Source: Brevibacterium ravenspurgense (GTDB lineage Bacteria > Actinomycetota > Actinomycetes > Actinomycetales > Brevibacteriaceae). From it: a stretch of 64,000 nt of DNA. The number at the start of each line of letters is the position of its first letter. The stretch's first letter is position 1. The stretch spans positions 1 to 64,000 of the forward strand of contig NZ_LQQC01000002.1 in assembly GCF_001584615.1 (NCBI RefSeq), written 5' to 3'. The notes beneath the pieces are model-generated. The model had not been told where the DNA came from. It worked only from the letters and a program-made list of their open reading frames with translations, and searched no databases. The position numbers were made by a program, and so were the translations under genes. Below are positions 54,860-64,000 of this stretch, piece after piece.

Positions 54860-56695
54860 GTGGCATCAAAGCCCGTGCCGGCGCCATCGCCATCGCGCCA
54901 GGCTCAACAGCCCGCCAAGAGAGGGCGGACTGCCCCCGAGGTCCTGACGGGCGCACAGGCTATCATTCGCAGCCTTGCGCTGATGGGCGTCGACACCGTA
55001 TTCGGACTGCCGGGTGGAACCATCCTCCCGACCTACGACCCGCTGATGGACGCAGAATCCATCAACCATATCCTCGTCCGCCACGAACAGGGAGCCGGAC
55101 ACGCGGCAACCGGCTACGCGGCCGCCACCGGAAAAGTCGGCGTGTGCATGGCGACCTCCGGCCCCGGTGCCACGAACCTCGTCACCCCGATCGCGGATGC
55201 TCACATGGACTCCGTGCCGCTGGTTGCAATCACCGGCCAGCAGTCCTCCAAGATGCTCGGCACCGACGCGTTCCAGGAAGCGGACATCGTGGGCATGACA
55301 ATGCCCGTCACCAAGCACTCGTTCCTGGTGACCCGGGTTGAAGACATCCCGCAGGCAATCATGTCGGCATTCCACATCGCCTCGACCGGCAGGCCCGGGC
55401 CCGTTCTGGTGGACGTGACCAAGGATGCCCAGCAGGCCGAGGCTCCGTTCATCTGGCCGGACGCGCCCAGCCTGCCCGGCTACCGCCCCGTCGCCAAGCC
55501 GCACAACAAGCAGATTCGCGAAGCCGCGCAGCTGATCGCGAAGGCCAAGAAGCCGGTGTTCTACATCGGCGGCGGTGTTATCCGCTCCGGTGCTTCCGCT
55601 GAGCTGCTGCGCCTGGCCGAAGCAACGAAGATTCCGGTGGCCACAACGCTCATGGCCCGCGGCGCGTTCCCGGACTCCCATCCGCAGCACGTGGGTATGC
55701 CCGGCATGCACGGCAACGTTTCTGCTGTCGCCGCATTCCAGAAATCGGACCTGCTCATTGCGATCGGTGCGCGTTTCGATGACCGTGTCACGGGTGACCT
55801 CGCATCGTTCGCCCCGTACGCAAAGGTCATCCACGCCGACATCGACCCGGCTGAAATCGGCAAGAACCGTGCGGTCGATGTGCCGATCGTCGGCGATGCC
55901 CGCGAAGTGCTGAGCTCGCTGCTGAGCGAACTGCGCGAATCACACTCGGCAACACTCGAAAACGAACGCCCCGCCTGGTGGGCGAAGCTCAACGGCTGGA
56001 AAGAGACCTACCCGCTGGGCTATGAAGCCAACGATGTCGGACTGTGCGACCCGCAGTACGTCATCAAGCGCATCTCCGCGCTGACCGGCCCCGAAGGGGT
56101 TTTCGCCGCAGGTGTTGGACAGCACCAGATGTGGGCGAGCCAGTTCGTGAAATACGAACGCCCCAATTCGTGGCTCAACTCCGGAGGGCTCGGCACCATG
56201 GGCTACTCCGTTCCGGCGGCCATGGGTGCAAAGGTCGGCGAACCCGACCGCACCGTGTGGGCCATCGACGGCGACGGCTGCTTCCAGATGACAAACCAGG
56301 AACTGGCCACGTGCGTCATCTCGAACATCCCCATCAAGGTGGCGATCATCAACAACTCGTCACTCGGCATGGTCCGCCAATGGCAGACCCTGTTCTACGA
56401 CGGCCGCTATTCGCACTCCAACCTCGACACAGGCCACGGTTCGAGGCGGGTGCCGGACTTCGTGAAACTCGCCGAAGCGTACGGCTGCGTGGGCATGCGG
56501 GTTGAGCGCAATGAAGACGTCGACGCTGCAATTGCCAAGGCTCTGGAAATCAATGACCGCCCCGTGGTCATAGACTTCACGGTCCCGGCTGAGGCGATGG
56601 TGTGGCCCATGGTGCCCGCCGGTGTCAGCAACGACCAGATTGAGTACGCGCAGAACCTGCGTCCCGAATTCGAAGAGGAAGAGGAAGAGCTGTGA
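54860..56695 (+). CDS. ilvB: acetolactate synthase large subunit
   Basis: A 611-residue ThDP enzyme forming acetolactate and acetohydroxybutyrate. The ThDP glutamate is in [16 protein letters not shown], the FAD/structural motif [19 protein letters not shown], and the ThDP-Mg motif [16 protein letters not shown]. The GTG at 54860 follows GAGGAGA; the upstream in-frame TTG at 54758 would run through the attenuator and is rejected. The stop overlaps the ilvN start. Confidence 0.96.
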   Translation: MASKPVPAPSPSRQAQQPAKRGRTAPEVLTGAQAIIRSLALMGVDTVFGLPGGTILPTYDPLMDAESINHILVRHEQGAGHAATGYAAATGKVGVCMATSGPGATNLVTPIADAHMDSVPLVAITGQQSSKMLGTDAFQEADIVGMTMPVTKHSFLVTRVEDIPQAIMSAFHIASTGRPGPVLVDVTKDAQQAEAPFIWPDAPSLPGYRPVAKPHNKQIREAAQLIAKAKKPVFYIGGGVIRSGASAELLRLAEATKIPVATTLMARGAFPDSHPQHVGMPGMHGNVSAVAAFQKSDLLIAIGARFDDRVTGDLASFAPYAKVIHADIDPAEIGKNRAVDVPIVGDAREVLSSLLSELRESHSATLENERPAWWAKLNGWKETYPLGYEANDVGLCDPQYVIKRISALTGPEGVFAAGVGQHQMWASQFVKYERPNSWLNSGGLGTMGYSVPAAMGAKVGEPDRTVWAIDGDGCFQMTNQELATCVISNIPIKVAIINNSSLGMVRQWQTLFYDGRYSHSNLDTGHGSRRVPDFVKLAEAYGCVGMRVERNEDVDAAIAKALEINDRPVVIDFTVPAEAMVWPMVPAGVSNDQIEYAQNLRPEFEEEEEEL

Positions 56696-57201
56696 GCCGT
56701 CATACTCTGTCAGTCCTGCTGGAGAACAAGCCCGGCGCGCTCACCCGCCTGACCGGCCTCATCGCACGTCGCGGGTTCAACATCGATTCGCTTGCGGTGG
56801 GCACCACCGAGGTCGAGGAGATCTCGCGCCTGACGATGGTCGTCGATGTTGAAGACGTGCCGCTGGAGCAGGTCACCAAACAGCTGAACAAGCTGGTCAA
56901 CGTCATCAAGGTCGTTGAACTCGAACCGGCGAGCTCGGTTGAGCGCGGCCACGTCATCTTCAAAGTGTCGGCTGATTCTGTCACCCGCGGGCAGATTGCG
57001 GATGCCTGCGAACTGTTCCGCGTGCGCATCATTGATGTCGCACCGGATGCAGTGTGTGTTGAAGCCACCGGCGAAGAATCCAAGCTGGAGGCGCTGCGGG
57101 CGGTGCTCGAACCGTTCGGCATCCGCGAAATCGTCCAGTCCGGGCTGCTGGCCATCAGCCGTGGCGCACGCTCGATCTCGGATCGGTCCACCTGGGCGTA
57201 A
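56692..57201 (+). CDS. ilvN: acetolactate synthase small subunit
   Basis: A 169-residue regulatory subunit. The ACT domain at the start ([34 protein letters not shown] in two parts) binds valine for feedback inhibition, and the C-terminal half is the ALS_ss_C domain. The GTG start overlaps the ilvB stop (GTGA). Confidence 0.96.
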   Translation: MSRHTLSVLLENKPGALTRLTGLIARRGFNIDSLAVGTTEVEEISRLTMVVDVEDVPLEQVTKQLNKLVNVIKVVELEPASSVERGHVIFKVSADSVTRGQIADACELFRVRIIDVAPDAVCVEATGEESKLEALRAVLEPFGIREIVQSGLLAISRGARSISDRSTWA

Positions 57202-57311
57202 CCAGCTGACCGGAGCCCTCGGGAACGGAAGTTCCCGGGCAGCACCGGGCCGGCACCTCGGCCTTTATCTCATAGTGTGCACGCTCAATTCGCAGTGAGC
57301 CGGCACGCTCC

Positions 57312-57317
57312 TATAAT
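57312..57317 (+). promoter_or_regulatory. -10 box of ilvC
   Basis: A consensus TATAAT 67 bases before the ilvC start, with a weak TTCGCA 17 bases upstream. A hairpin (CTCGGGAAC/GTTCCCGGG, 57218-57239) separates ilvN from this promoter, so ilvC may be transcribed independently. Confidence 0.6.
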
Positions 57318-57341
57318 CTCGAAACGACACCCAACATCTGA

Positions 57342-58415
<1,074 letters not shown>

Positions 58416-58439
58416 TCGTCGCTTAGCTGACCTTCCAAA

Positions 58440-58486
58440 CAGCCGAGGTGGAACTCCCGCGGGAGTTCCACCTCGGCTGTTTTGTG
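58440..58486 (+). terminator. terminator of ilvC
   Basis: A 20-bp perfect palindrome CAGCCGAGGTGGAACTCCCG with its complement is followed by TTTTGTGG. The gap 58416-58781 holds this terminator, a duplicated GGCTGTTT-GTGGGGTGCAGC unit at 58475-58517 and the dispersed repeat. Confidence 0.85.
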
Positions 58487-58529
58487 GGGTGCAGCGGCTG
58501 TTTGGTGGGGTGCAGCTGGTTCTTGCGGG

Positions 58530-58690
58530 TAAAACTCCCTGTAGCCGGCTTCTGCGCTTTAGCCGCAACGAGACACCCCTTAGCCGGAATCTGCGCCTTA
58601 GCCGCCACTGCTAACGGGAGTTTTTGTTGCTAAAGCGTGGGTGGGTGCAGAAAAGGGGCCGAGGTGCCGGCTGGCTGAGGGGCCGAGGTG
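58530..58690 (-). repeat. dispersed intergenic repeat, copy 3
   Basis: Reverse orientation relative to copy 1. The reverse complement reads GCAACAAAAACTCCCGTTAG, then GGCGCAGATTCCGGCTAAGG and GTGTCTCGTTGCGGCTAAAG, nearly base for base as at 17509. It shares a further 50-base flank (GCTAAAGCGTGGGTGGGTGC, then CGAGGTGCCGGCTGG) with copy 4. The arm GCTAACGGGAGTTTTTGTTG ends in a T-tract and may terminate transcription. Confidence 0.75.
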
Positions 58691-58772
58691 CCAGTGCGGG
58701 GGCCGGCTGCTTCGCCCGGTGGAGCGGTGCGCACGGGTCCGAGTTGCTCACACCGGGCGAGGTCGCTTCCGG

Positions 58773-59078
58773 GCGGTGCGGTTACTTTTGGCGACCCTTC
58801 ATCCTCGGGTTCTGCTTGTTGATGACGTAGATCTTGCCCTCGCGCTTGACGACCTGCGCTCCCGGCTGGTTCTTCAGAGAACGAAGTGATGCTCGCACCT
58901 TCATGGGATTCCTTTCGACGGCTGCAGCCTGACTGTTCGACTGCTCTTGTGGCCCGACTGCCTGCATTGGCTGACTGCCTGCTTGAGCTGGCTGCCCAGT
59001 CGGGTTGGCGTGATCGGGCCACGTTAACCGTCGATTCCCATGTCATGGAGTGTTCATATGCCTATTTGTTGATCTCGG
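58773..59078 (-). repeat. duplicated bL36 segment, copy 1
   Basis: About 306 bases comprising the bL36 gene and 170 bases upstream recur at 60400-60710 at roughly 90 percent identity. The upstream part is rich in GACTGCC/CAGTC words and has a conserved block CACTCCATGACATGGGA that may contain promoter and operator. Confidence 0.8.
58782..58904 (-). CDS. 50S ribosomal protein bL36, zinc-free form
   Basis: A 40-residue ribosomal protein: [40 protein letters not shown]. It has none of the zinc cysteines of classical RpmJ, so it is the YkgO/type B paralogue that replaces the zinc form when zinc is scarce. AAAGGAAT precedes the ATG. A second copy differing at one residue (E22K) is at 60409. Confidence 0.93.
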   Translation of the reverse strand: MKVRASLRSLKNQPGAQVVKREGKIYVINKQNPRMKGRQK

Positions 59079-59192
59079 TGAGGTTGCGCGCACCGGTTAG
59101 AGCTGTTGTGACACAGTGAAAGCCGTCGTTCTGGCCAAATTCTGCTGATCAGGCAAGACGGTTTTTACTTAGAGGTGTTGGGTAAACGCTTG

Positions 59193-60317
59193 TTATGGGA
59201 GCGGGTGGCCCTGAGGATCCTGGCCAGGCTGAGCTGGAGGAACCTGCCTCTGCTGGCCAGGCTGAACCTGATCAGCCTGGACGCCGCCCTTCTCCTGCAG
59301 GCCGTAAGGAACCTGGGCCTGCATAACCGGACGAACGTGAATGGGGGCCGCCGTCTCGACCTTCTTCCCACGCGCAACAAGCGTCAAAACACCAGCAATG
59401 ACAATGACAGACACCATGGGGAACATCATGAACGCGCCACCGGAGCCTACACCTCGGTCGAACGCGTTAGACATGCTTCCCGCGAACAACGCGATAATGA
59501 GCATGGTCACGTTGTTCACCGCGTGGATAACGGTGGGAGCCTCAATACCACCAGAGAAGTGGGTGAGCGCAGCCAAGGCGAGGCCAAACACCGCGTAGTA
59601 CGCCCACAACCATGGGTCGGAAGCCTCGTGAGCAATCGTAAACAGGATTGTGGCAACAATGACACCAATGATGCCGCCCGTCCGCGGGAACCATGCACCA
59701 AATACGCGCGGAATGTAACTGCGGAACATGACCTCTTCAGCCGCTGCCTGAAACGGCGTGGTCAACACAATGATGAGCAAGTACGCCAGCGCCATGCCAT
59801 CAAACGTGAACGAGGAGTCACCAGACCCCAGGAATGCACTTTTGGCAAAGAGCAAACCGACTCCGATGTACAGCACGAACAGCGGCACCGTACACGCCAG
59901 GCTCAATCCCCACCACTTCCAACGCATGCGAGGCAACACCGAGAACATGCGCGACCACGGCTGCTTGTGCAGAATCCGGTGTGCGAGCAAAGCAACAAGA
60001 CCACCCACAATGAGCGAAAGGTTCACCGTGAGCAGCAACAGCGGAGTGTTGTTGATTTTTCCGGCCATGGCGTCTTCTTGTGAAGTCGCACCAGTAGCGA
60101 CGTCAATCGCGACAGCGATGATGCCACCCACGATCGACACAGCAAAGTAGACGATGACGATTGCAATAATTCCCACGAGCCCCATCCACCAGCGGTTGTG
60201 CGTGGTGCGGTAGTGGTTTTCGAACGGTTCGTTCCGCTGCTCTGGTGCAGGCGTTTCAAACGGTCCGTTGTGGGAATGAGGAATATTCGGTGGGGTTACG
60301 CCATGGGAAGTAGTCAT
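59193..60317 (-). CDS. CPBP-family intramembrane metalloprotease
   Basis: A 374-residue polytopic membrane protein. A polar N-terminus precedes about eight helices. The CPBP catalytic motifs are AAEEVMFRSY (E194, E195, R199), TIAHEAS (H230) and IHAVNN (H265). The Gln/Pro-rich C-terminal tail is cytoplasmic. These proteases or protease-like proteins act in bacteriocin immunity, prenyl processing or signal handling; the target here is unknown. The gene is less GC-rich than its surroundings and sits between the two bL36 duplicates, so it may have been captured by the duplication. Confidence 0.85.
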   Translation of the reverse strand: MTTSHGVTPPNIPHSHNGPFETPAPEQRNEPFENHYRTTHNRWWMGLVGIIAIVIVYFAVSIVGGIIAVAIDVATGATSQEDAMAGKINNTPLLLLTVNLSLIVGGLVALLAHRILHKQPWSRMFSVLPRMRWKWWGLSLACTVPLFVLYIGVGLLFAKSAFLGSGDSSFTFDGMALAYLLIIVLTTPFQAAAEEVMFRSYIPRVFGAWFPRTGGIIGVIVATILFTIAHEASDPWLWAYYAVFGLALAALTHFSGGIEAPTVIHAVNNVTMLIIALFAGSMSNAFDRGVGSGGAFMMFPMVSVIVIAGVLTLVARGKKVETAAPIHVRPVMQAQVPYGLQEKGGVQADQVQPGQQRQVPPAQPGQDPQGHPLP

Positions 60318-60399
60318 GCCGTAAGAATTTCACGCGACTTTTTTCGGCGCAATTCTTGTTCAACAGGGTCGGGCACTGGCGCTGGAAATGCGTCGAGAG

Positions 60400-60710
60400 G
60401 CGGTGCGGTTACTTTTGGCGGCCCTTCATCCGCGGGTTCTGCTTGTTGATGACGTAGATCTTGCCCTTGCGCTTGACGACCTGCGCGCCCGGCTGGTTCT
60501 TCAGAGAACGAAGTGAAGCTCGCACCTTCATGGGATTCCTTTCGATTGCCGCAGCCTGACTGTTCCGACCGATCTTGTGGCCCGACTGTCTGCATTGGCT
60601 GACTGCCTGCTTGAGCTGACTGTCTGCCCAGTCGGATTGGTGTGATCAGGCCACGCTAAACGTCGAATCCCATGTCATGGAGTGTTCATATGTCTATCTG
60701 TTCATCTCGG
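60400..60710 (-). repeat. duplicated bL36 segment, copy 2
   Basis: Second copy of the 58773-59078 segment, same orientation, starting at GGCGGTGCGGTTACTTTTGG and ending at TTCATCTCGG. Homology stops abruptly at both edges. Confidence 0.8.
60409..60531 (-). CDS. 50S ribosomal protein bL36, zinc-free form, second copy
   Basis: A 40-residue protein identical to the one at 58782 except for Lys in place of Glu at residue 22 (VVKRKGKIY). It has the same AAAGGAAT site and the same upstream block, so it is probably regulated in the same way. Two adjacent zinc-free bL36 genes are redundant on present evidence. Confidence 0.93.
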   Translation of the reverse strand: MKVRASLRSLKNQPGAQVVKRKGKIYVINKQNPRMKGRQK

Positions 60711-60781
60711 CGGCTTGGCTGCGGCGGTGAAGGATGCCTGTCGGACGGGGAGCACCGCGGGGTGGATTCGTTCGGACGGTA

Positions 60782-60940
60782 ACACCGGTTAGCCGGATTC
60801 TGCGGCTTAGCCGTAGGGAAACTCCCGTTAGCCGGGATCTGCGTTTTAGCCGCTACTGCTAACGGGAGTCTTTATTGCTAAAGCGTGGGCGGGTGCAGAA
60901 ACGGGGACGAGGGGCCGGCTGGTTGACGGGGCGAGCTGCC
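60782..60940 (-). repeat. dispersed intergenic repeat, copy 4
   Basis: The reverse complement contains GACTCCCGTTAGCAGTAGCG, AACGCAGATCCCGGCTAACG and ACGGCTAAGCCGCAGAATCC, plus the flank shared with copy 3. It lies beyond the second bL36 copy, as copy 3 lies beyond the first gene. The 617-base gap 60532-61148 contains this repeat, the bL36 leader and the inverted repeat below. Confidence 0.75.
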
Positions 60941-60994
60941 AGTCAGCGGATAACTTCCGGAAACACGCGCTGTCCAGTGTGAAGTTCTGCATTC

Positions 60995-61036
60995 TAGGGC
61001 ACATATGGAGGCAAAATCGCCTCCGTTTGTGCCCTA
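60995..61036. repeat. 18-bp imperfect inverted repeat
   Basis: TAGGGCACATATGGAGGC and GCCTCCGTTTGTGCCCTA pair at 15 of 18 positions around AAAATC. There is no T-tract. It lies 113 bases before the acetyltransferase start and could be an operator, an RNA element or a small palindromic repeat. Confidence 0.5.
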
Positions 61037-61135
61037 ATCTGCACATCGACACTAGGCCGCCACCCGCCGAGGCCGCCCCCGCTAACCCACCGAACCCACG
61101 CCGAAAACCACTACCGCCGCCAACCCGCAATACTG

Positions 61136-61141
61136 TAAATT
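61136..61141 (+). promoter_or_regulatory. -10 box, leaderless, acetyltransferase
   Basis: TAAATT, seven bases, GTG at 61149; no ribosome site is present. Confidence 0.45.
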
Positions 61142-61148
61142 TGTCTGA

Positions 61149-62447
61149 GTGCTGAACTATCGTTTTGAAACATTCCGTCCCGGTGTCGAAACTGACCCTG
61201 AAACCGGCAAGGAGAAGGTGGATGCGCGCACTGCCGCTTTCTTTGAGGCCGTGAACGCGGGTTTCCACGACAAGCGCGAAGACGACGAAAAGATGCTGCA
61301 GCGCTACGAGCGCAGCCACGCCGACGGTCGTATTTTCACTGGCGTGTACGCCCCTGAAACTCAGAAGCACGCACTCAGCACCGACGTGCCCGTCGCAACG
61401 TTCGTCCACTTCGAGGCTCCTATCAACGTCGGTGAGAACCGCCTGCAGAACGCGCACATGATTACGTGGGTGACGGTGCGCCCCACCCATCGCCGCCGCG
61501 GTCTGCTGCGCACCATGATGACGAACAACCTCAAGAACGCCGCTGAGGCTGGCTTCCCGTTTGCCGCTCTGACGGCCACAGAGGGTGGAATCTACCGCCG
61601 CTACGGTTTCGGCACGGCATCCTGGATGGGTTCGTTCGAAGTCGACACGAACCCCGGTTTCCGCCTGGCTGCGGAAGCCGATTCACGCGTCGAAATGTGC
61701 GAAGCCGCCGTCCTCAAAGACCTCGCCCCCACAATCTACGAGCGCTTCATGCGCACAACCCCGGGTGCGGGCGGCCGCCAGCAGCGCTACTGGGATGTTG
61801 CCGCGGGCAAGTACGACTTCGAGTCCGGCGGCCCCGACCCGGCCGCCCGCGCGGCCCTGCACTACGACGAAGACGGCGAACCCGACGGCTACGTCACCTA
61901 TAAGTTCACCGGCTGGGACAAACCAACCCCAACCATCCAGGTTCTCGACCTCATTGCGGTATCCGACGCCGCCTACTCGTCGCTCTGGTCGTTCCTGGGC
62001 TCCATCGACCTGATCGAGCGCGTCAAGTACGACGGCGCCCAGCCCTCACCTCTGCCGTGGCTGCTGGAGAACCCCCGCCGCGTGCAGCAGAAGTCCCACT
62101 GGGACCTCCTGTGGCTGCGCATCCTCGACGTCAAGAAGGCCCTCGAAGCCCGCCAGTGGCTGGTGCCGGGAACCCTGACGCTCAAGGTCACGGACTCCCT
62201 GGGCTATGCGGAGGGCACGTGGCGCATCGACTCCGATGGTGCCGACGCCACCGTCGAACAGGTCCCGGACGCCCAGCCTGACATCGAACTCGATGTCGCT
62301 GAGCTCGGCTCCATCTACCTGGGCGGTGCCGACCCGTCGCTGCTGACCCGCGCCGGTCGCATCACCGAGCGCACCCCGGGTGCGGCTGTGCGCGCCCGGC
62401 TCATGTTCTCGATGGCTCGGGCCCCGTACACCCCGTACGAATTCTGA
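61149..62447 (+). CDS. GNAT acetyltransferase with SCP2-like tail (Eis family)
   Basis: A 432-residue protein in the tripartite Eis layout: an N-terminal GNAT domain with the CoA-binding loop VTVRPTHRRRGLLRTMM (about 106-122), a second GNAT-like fold, and a C-terminal sterol-carrier-like domain (about 320-432). The free C-terminal carboxylate (YTPYEF) is catalytic in Eis. Mycobacterial Eis acetylates aminoglycosides at several amines as well as proteins; the native substrate here is unknown. The N-terminus has a 12-residue insertion (PGVETDPETGKE). Confidence 0.88.
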   Translation: MLNYRFETFRPGVETDPETGKEKVDARTAAFFEAVNAGFHDKREDDEKMLQRYERSHADGRIFTGVYAPETQKHALSTDVPVATFVHFEAPINVGENRLQNAHMITWVTVRPTHRRRGLLRTMMTNNLKNAAEAGFPFAALTATEGGIYRRYGFGTASWMGSFEVDTNPGFRLAAEADSRVEMCEAAVLKDLAPTIYERFMRTTPGAGGRQQRYWDVAAGKYDFESGGPDPAARAALHYDEDGEPDGYVTYKFTGWDKPTPTIQVLDLIAVSDAAYSSLWSFLGSIDLIERVKYDGAQPSPLPWLLENPRRVQQKSHWDLLWLRILDVKKALEARQWLVPGTLTLKVTDSLGYAEGTWRIDSDGADATVEQVPDAQPDIELDVAELGSIYLGGADPSLLTRAGRITERTPGAAVRARLMFSMARAPYTPYEF

Positions 62448-62462
62448 CCCGATAATCACACT

Positions 62463-62502
62463 CACGAGGCGCCGCTCACCACGGCGCCTCGTGTGCTTTT
62501 CG
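62463..62502 (+). terminator. terminator of the acetyltransferase gene
   Basis: CACGAGGCGCCG pairs perfectly with CGGCGCCTCGTG around CTCACCA, followed by TGCTTTTC. The arms are made of the GAGGCGCC word that recurs throughout the window. Confidence 0.8.
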
Positions 62503-62604
62503 GGGTGGTCGGCTGGGTGGCGGTGCCCTGAGCCAGGGTGGGATGTCAGCCGCTTCACAGTGATCCCTAAACTGTTGTCACGCACACACTTGTAGGGGGG
62601 AATC

Positions 62605-64000
62605 GTGACGAAACCTGTTGTCCTTATTGCCGAAAAGCTCTCGGATGCGACCGTGAGCGAACTCGGCCCTGATTTTGAGGTCCGCTACTGCAACGGAGCT
62701 GACCGCACCGAACTGCTGAGTGCTCTTCCGGGTGCTTCGGCGGTGCTGATCCGCTCGGCCACTCAGATGGACGAAGAGGCAATTGCCGCAGCCACTGATC
62801 TGCGCGTTATTGCGCGTGCCGGTGTGGGTCTTGACAACGTTGACATCCCGGCCGCAACCAAGGCCGGTGTCATGGTGGTCAACGCACCGACGTCGAACAT
62901 CACTTCGGCAGCTGAACTGACTATGGCCCACATTCTGGGTGCCGCACGCAACTACGGTGAGGGCAACCGTTCACTCAAGGCCGGCGAATGGAAGCGCAGC
63001 GCCCTGACAGGTGCCGAACTGTTCGAGAAGACCCTCGGCATCGTGGGTCTGGGCCGCATCGGCGGTCTCGTCGCTGAGCGTGCGCGTGCTTTCGGTATGA
63101 AGCTCATCGGCTACGACCCCTACATCACCCAGGCTCGCGCCGGCCAGATGGGTGTTGAGGTTGTCAGCCTCGACGAACTTCTTGAGCGCTCTGACTTCAT
63201 CACGGTGCACATGCCCAAGACTGAGGAAACCACCGGCATGATCGGTGCGGAGGCCTTCACCAAGACCAAGCCGGGCGTGCGCGTGGTCAACGTTGCTCGC
63301 GGTGGCATCATCGACGAAGAAGCTCTGGCGGACGCGATCCGCTCCGGTAAGGTTGCCGCTGCAGGGCTCGACGTGTGGACGGAAGAGCCCCCGGTCGACA
63401 ACCCGCTGCTGGAATTTCCTCAGGTCAACGCAACCCCGCACCTGGGTGCGTCAACTGCCGAGGCGCAGGAAAAGGCCGGCATCGCCGTCGCCCGTTCGGT
63501 GCGCCGCGCCATGGCGGGCGAGCTTGTGCCGGATGCGGTCAACGTCGCCGGTGGTGCGATCCACGAAGATGTTCGTCCCGGCATCATCCTGGCTGAGCGC
63601 CTGGGCCGTACGCTCACGGCTCTCGTCGACGAACCGTTGGCGCACCTGCGGGTGGAAGTCCACGGTGAGATCGGCGAGCTCGATGTTTCGGTCCTCAAGC
63701 TTTCAGCGCTGAAGGGCGTTTTCACCGACATCGTGTCGACTCCGGTCACCTACGTCAACGCGCCAGTGCTCGCTGAAGAGCGCGGTGTGACGACCGAACT
63801 CGTCACGTCCACCGACTGTGAGCGGTACCGCAACATCACCTCGATCGTCGCGACCACCGCCTCGGGCAAGCAGATGAGCGTTTCCGGTACCGTCACCGGC
63901 CCGAAGCTCATGCAGAAGCTCACGGAGGTCGGCGGCTACGACATCGAGATCCAGCTGTCAGACAACCTCGTGATCTTCCGCTACGAAGACCGTCCTGGTG
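62605..64000 (+). CDS. serA: D-3-phosphoglycerate dehydrogenase (3' end outside window)
   Basis: At least 465 residues of the first enzyme of serine synthesis. The NAD motif is GIVGLGRIGGLVAERA, the catalytic arginine lies in NVARGGIIDEEAL, the glutamate in WTEEPP and the histidine in ATPHLGAST. After about residue 310 comes the intervening (ASB) domain of the long actinobacterial form, so the ACT domain is expected just past the window edge, where the family reaches about 530 residues. TAGGGGGGA precedes the GTG at 62605; TAAACT at 62568 may be the -10. Confidence 0.95.
   Translation, partial: MTKPVVLIAEKLSDATVSELGPDFEVRYCNGADRTELLSALPGASAVLIRSATQMDEEAIAAATDLRVIARAGVGLDNVDIPAATKAGVMVVNAPTSNITSAAELTMAHILGAARNYGEGNRSLKAGEWKRSALTGAELFEKTLGIVGLGRIGGLVAERARAFGMKLIGYDPYITQARAGQMGVEVVSLDELLERSDFITVHMPKTEETTGMIGAEAFTKTKPGVRVVNVARGGIIDEEALADAIRSGKVAAAGLDVWTEEPPVDNPLLEFPQVNATPHLGASTAEAQEKAGIAVARSVRRAMAGELVPDAVNVAGGAIHEDVRPGIILAERLGRTLTALVDEPLAHLRVEVHGEIGELDVSVLKLSALKGVFTDIVSTPVTYVNAPVLAEERGVTTELVTSTDCERYRNITSIVATTASGKQMSVSGTVTGPKLMQKLTEVGGYDIEIQLSDNLVIFRYEDRPG

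Noticed and set aside
57216-57240. Terminator between ilvN and ilvC
   Set aside because: The hairpin CTCGGGAAC/GTTCCCGGG has no following T-tract, so it was mentioned only as a structure near the ilvC promoter.

Overview
The window is a high-GC chromosomal segment of an actinobacterium. The gene order cysteine desulfurase - mnmA - methionine-synthase-like - ligA - gatCAB, followed by ilvD, ilvBNC and serA, is the kind seen in Micrococcales and relatives. LPXTG anchoring, a DtxR-type iron box and many leaderless start codons also fit Actinomycetota. I cannot name the genus.

Left part (1-12.8 kb): the window opens in the right end of an ISL3-family insertion sequence, whose inverted repeat abuts a decapitated dihydrodipicolinate-synthase-family gene. 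Then come tRNA-Leu, a peroxiredoxin, a DUF3618 protein, a GroES paralogue and tRNA-Lys. A small AT-richer islet (about 2.3-3.7 kb) resembles polymorphic-toxin immunity cassettes. An NADP-dependent reductase, an LppM-like lipoprotein, tRNA-His, two envelope proteins and a minus-strand operon (orn, glycosyltransferase, ogt) follow.

Middle (12.9-38.6 kb): a four-gene envelope operon contains a membrane+lipoprotein fusion, a thioredoxin-fold/TPR protein without CXXC, and then separate membrane and lipoprotein genes that look like the unfused version of the first. It is followed by housekeeping genes: sulfur transfer and tRNA thiolation (csd, mnmA), an S9 peptidase, ligA, gatCAB, def, cysK-epsC, a two-component flavin monooxygenase pair, a 2-hydroxyacid dehydrogenase and ilvD.

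Accessory region (38.5-48.4 kb): the 3' end of ilvD or its downstream terminator occurs three times (38540, 42160, 46330). These copies frame two modules. The first is an operon preceded by an iron box, with an LPXTG-anchored FG-GAP protein and a His-rich secreted protein. The second is cstA - CC-tail small protein - arsA/get3-like ATPase, whose last two genes have foreign codon use. The right boundary is a 9-bp microhomology junction joining ilvD to a small membrane-protein gene, whose intact paralogue lies in an HTH-regulated operon just downstream.

Right part (48.5-64 kb): a heterodimeric ABC exporter, a 23S rRNA methyltransferase, an MHS-type transporter, the ilvBNC operon with a leader-peptide attenuator, two near-identical zinc-free bL36 genes around a CPBP protease, an Eis-like acetyltransferase, and serA running off the end. 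At least four copies of a roughly 100-bp intergenic repeat, and many GAGGTGCC/GAGGCGCC words, are scattered through the window.
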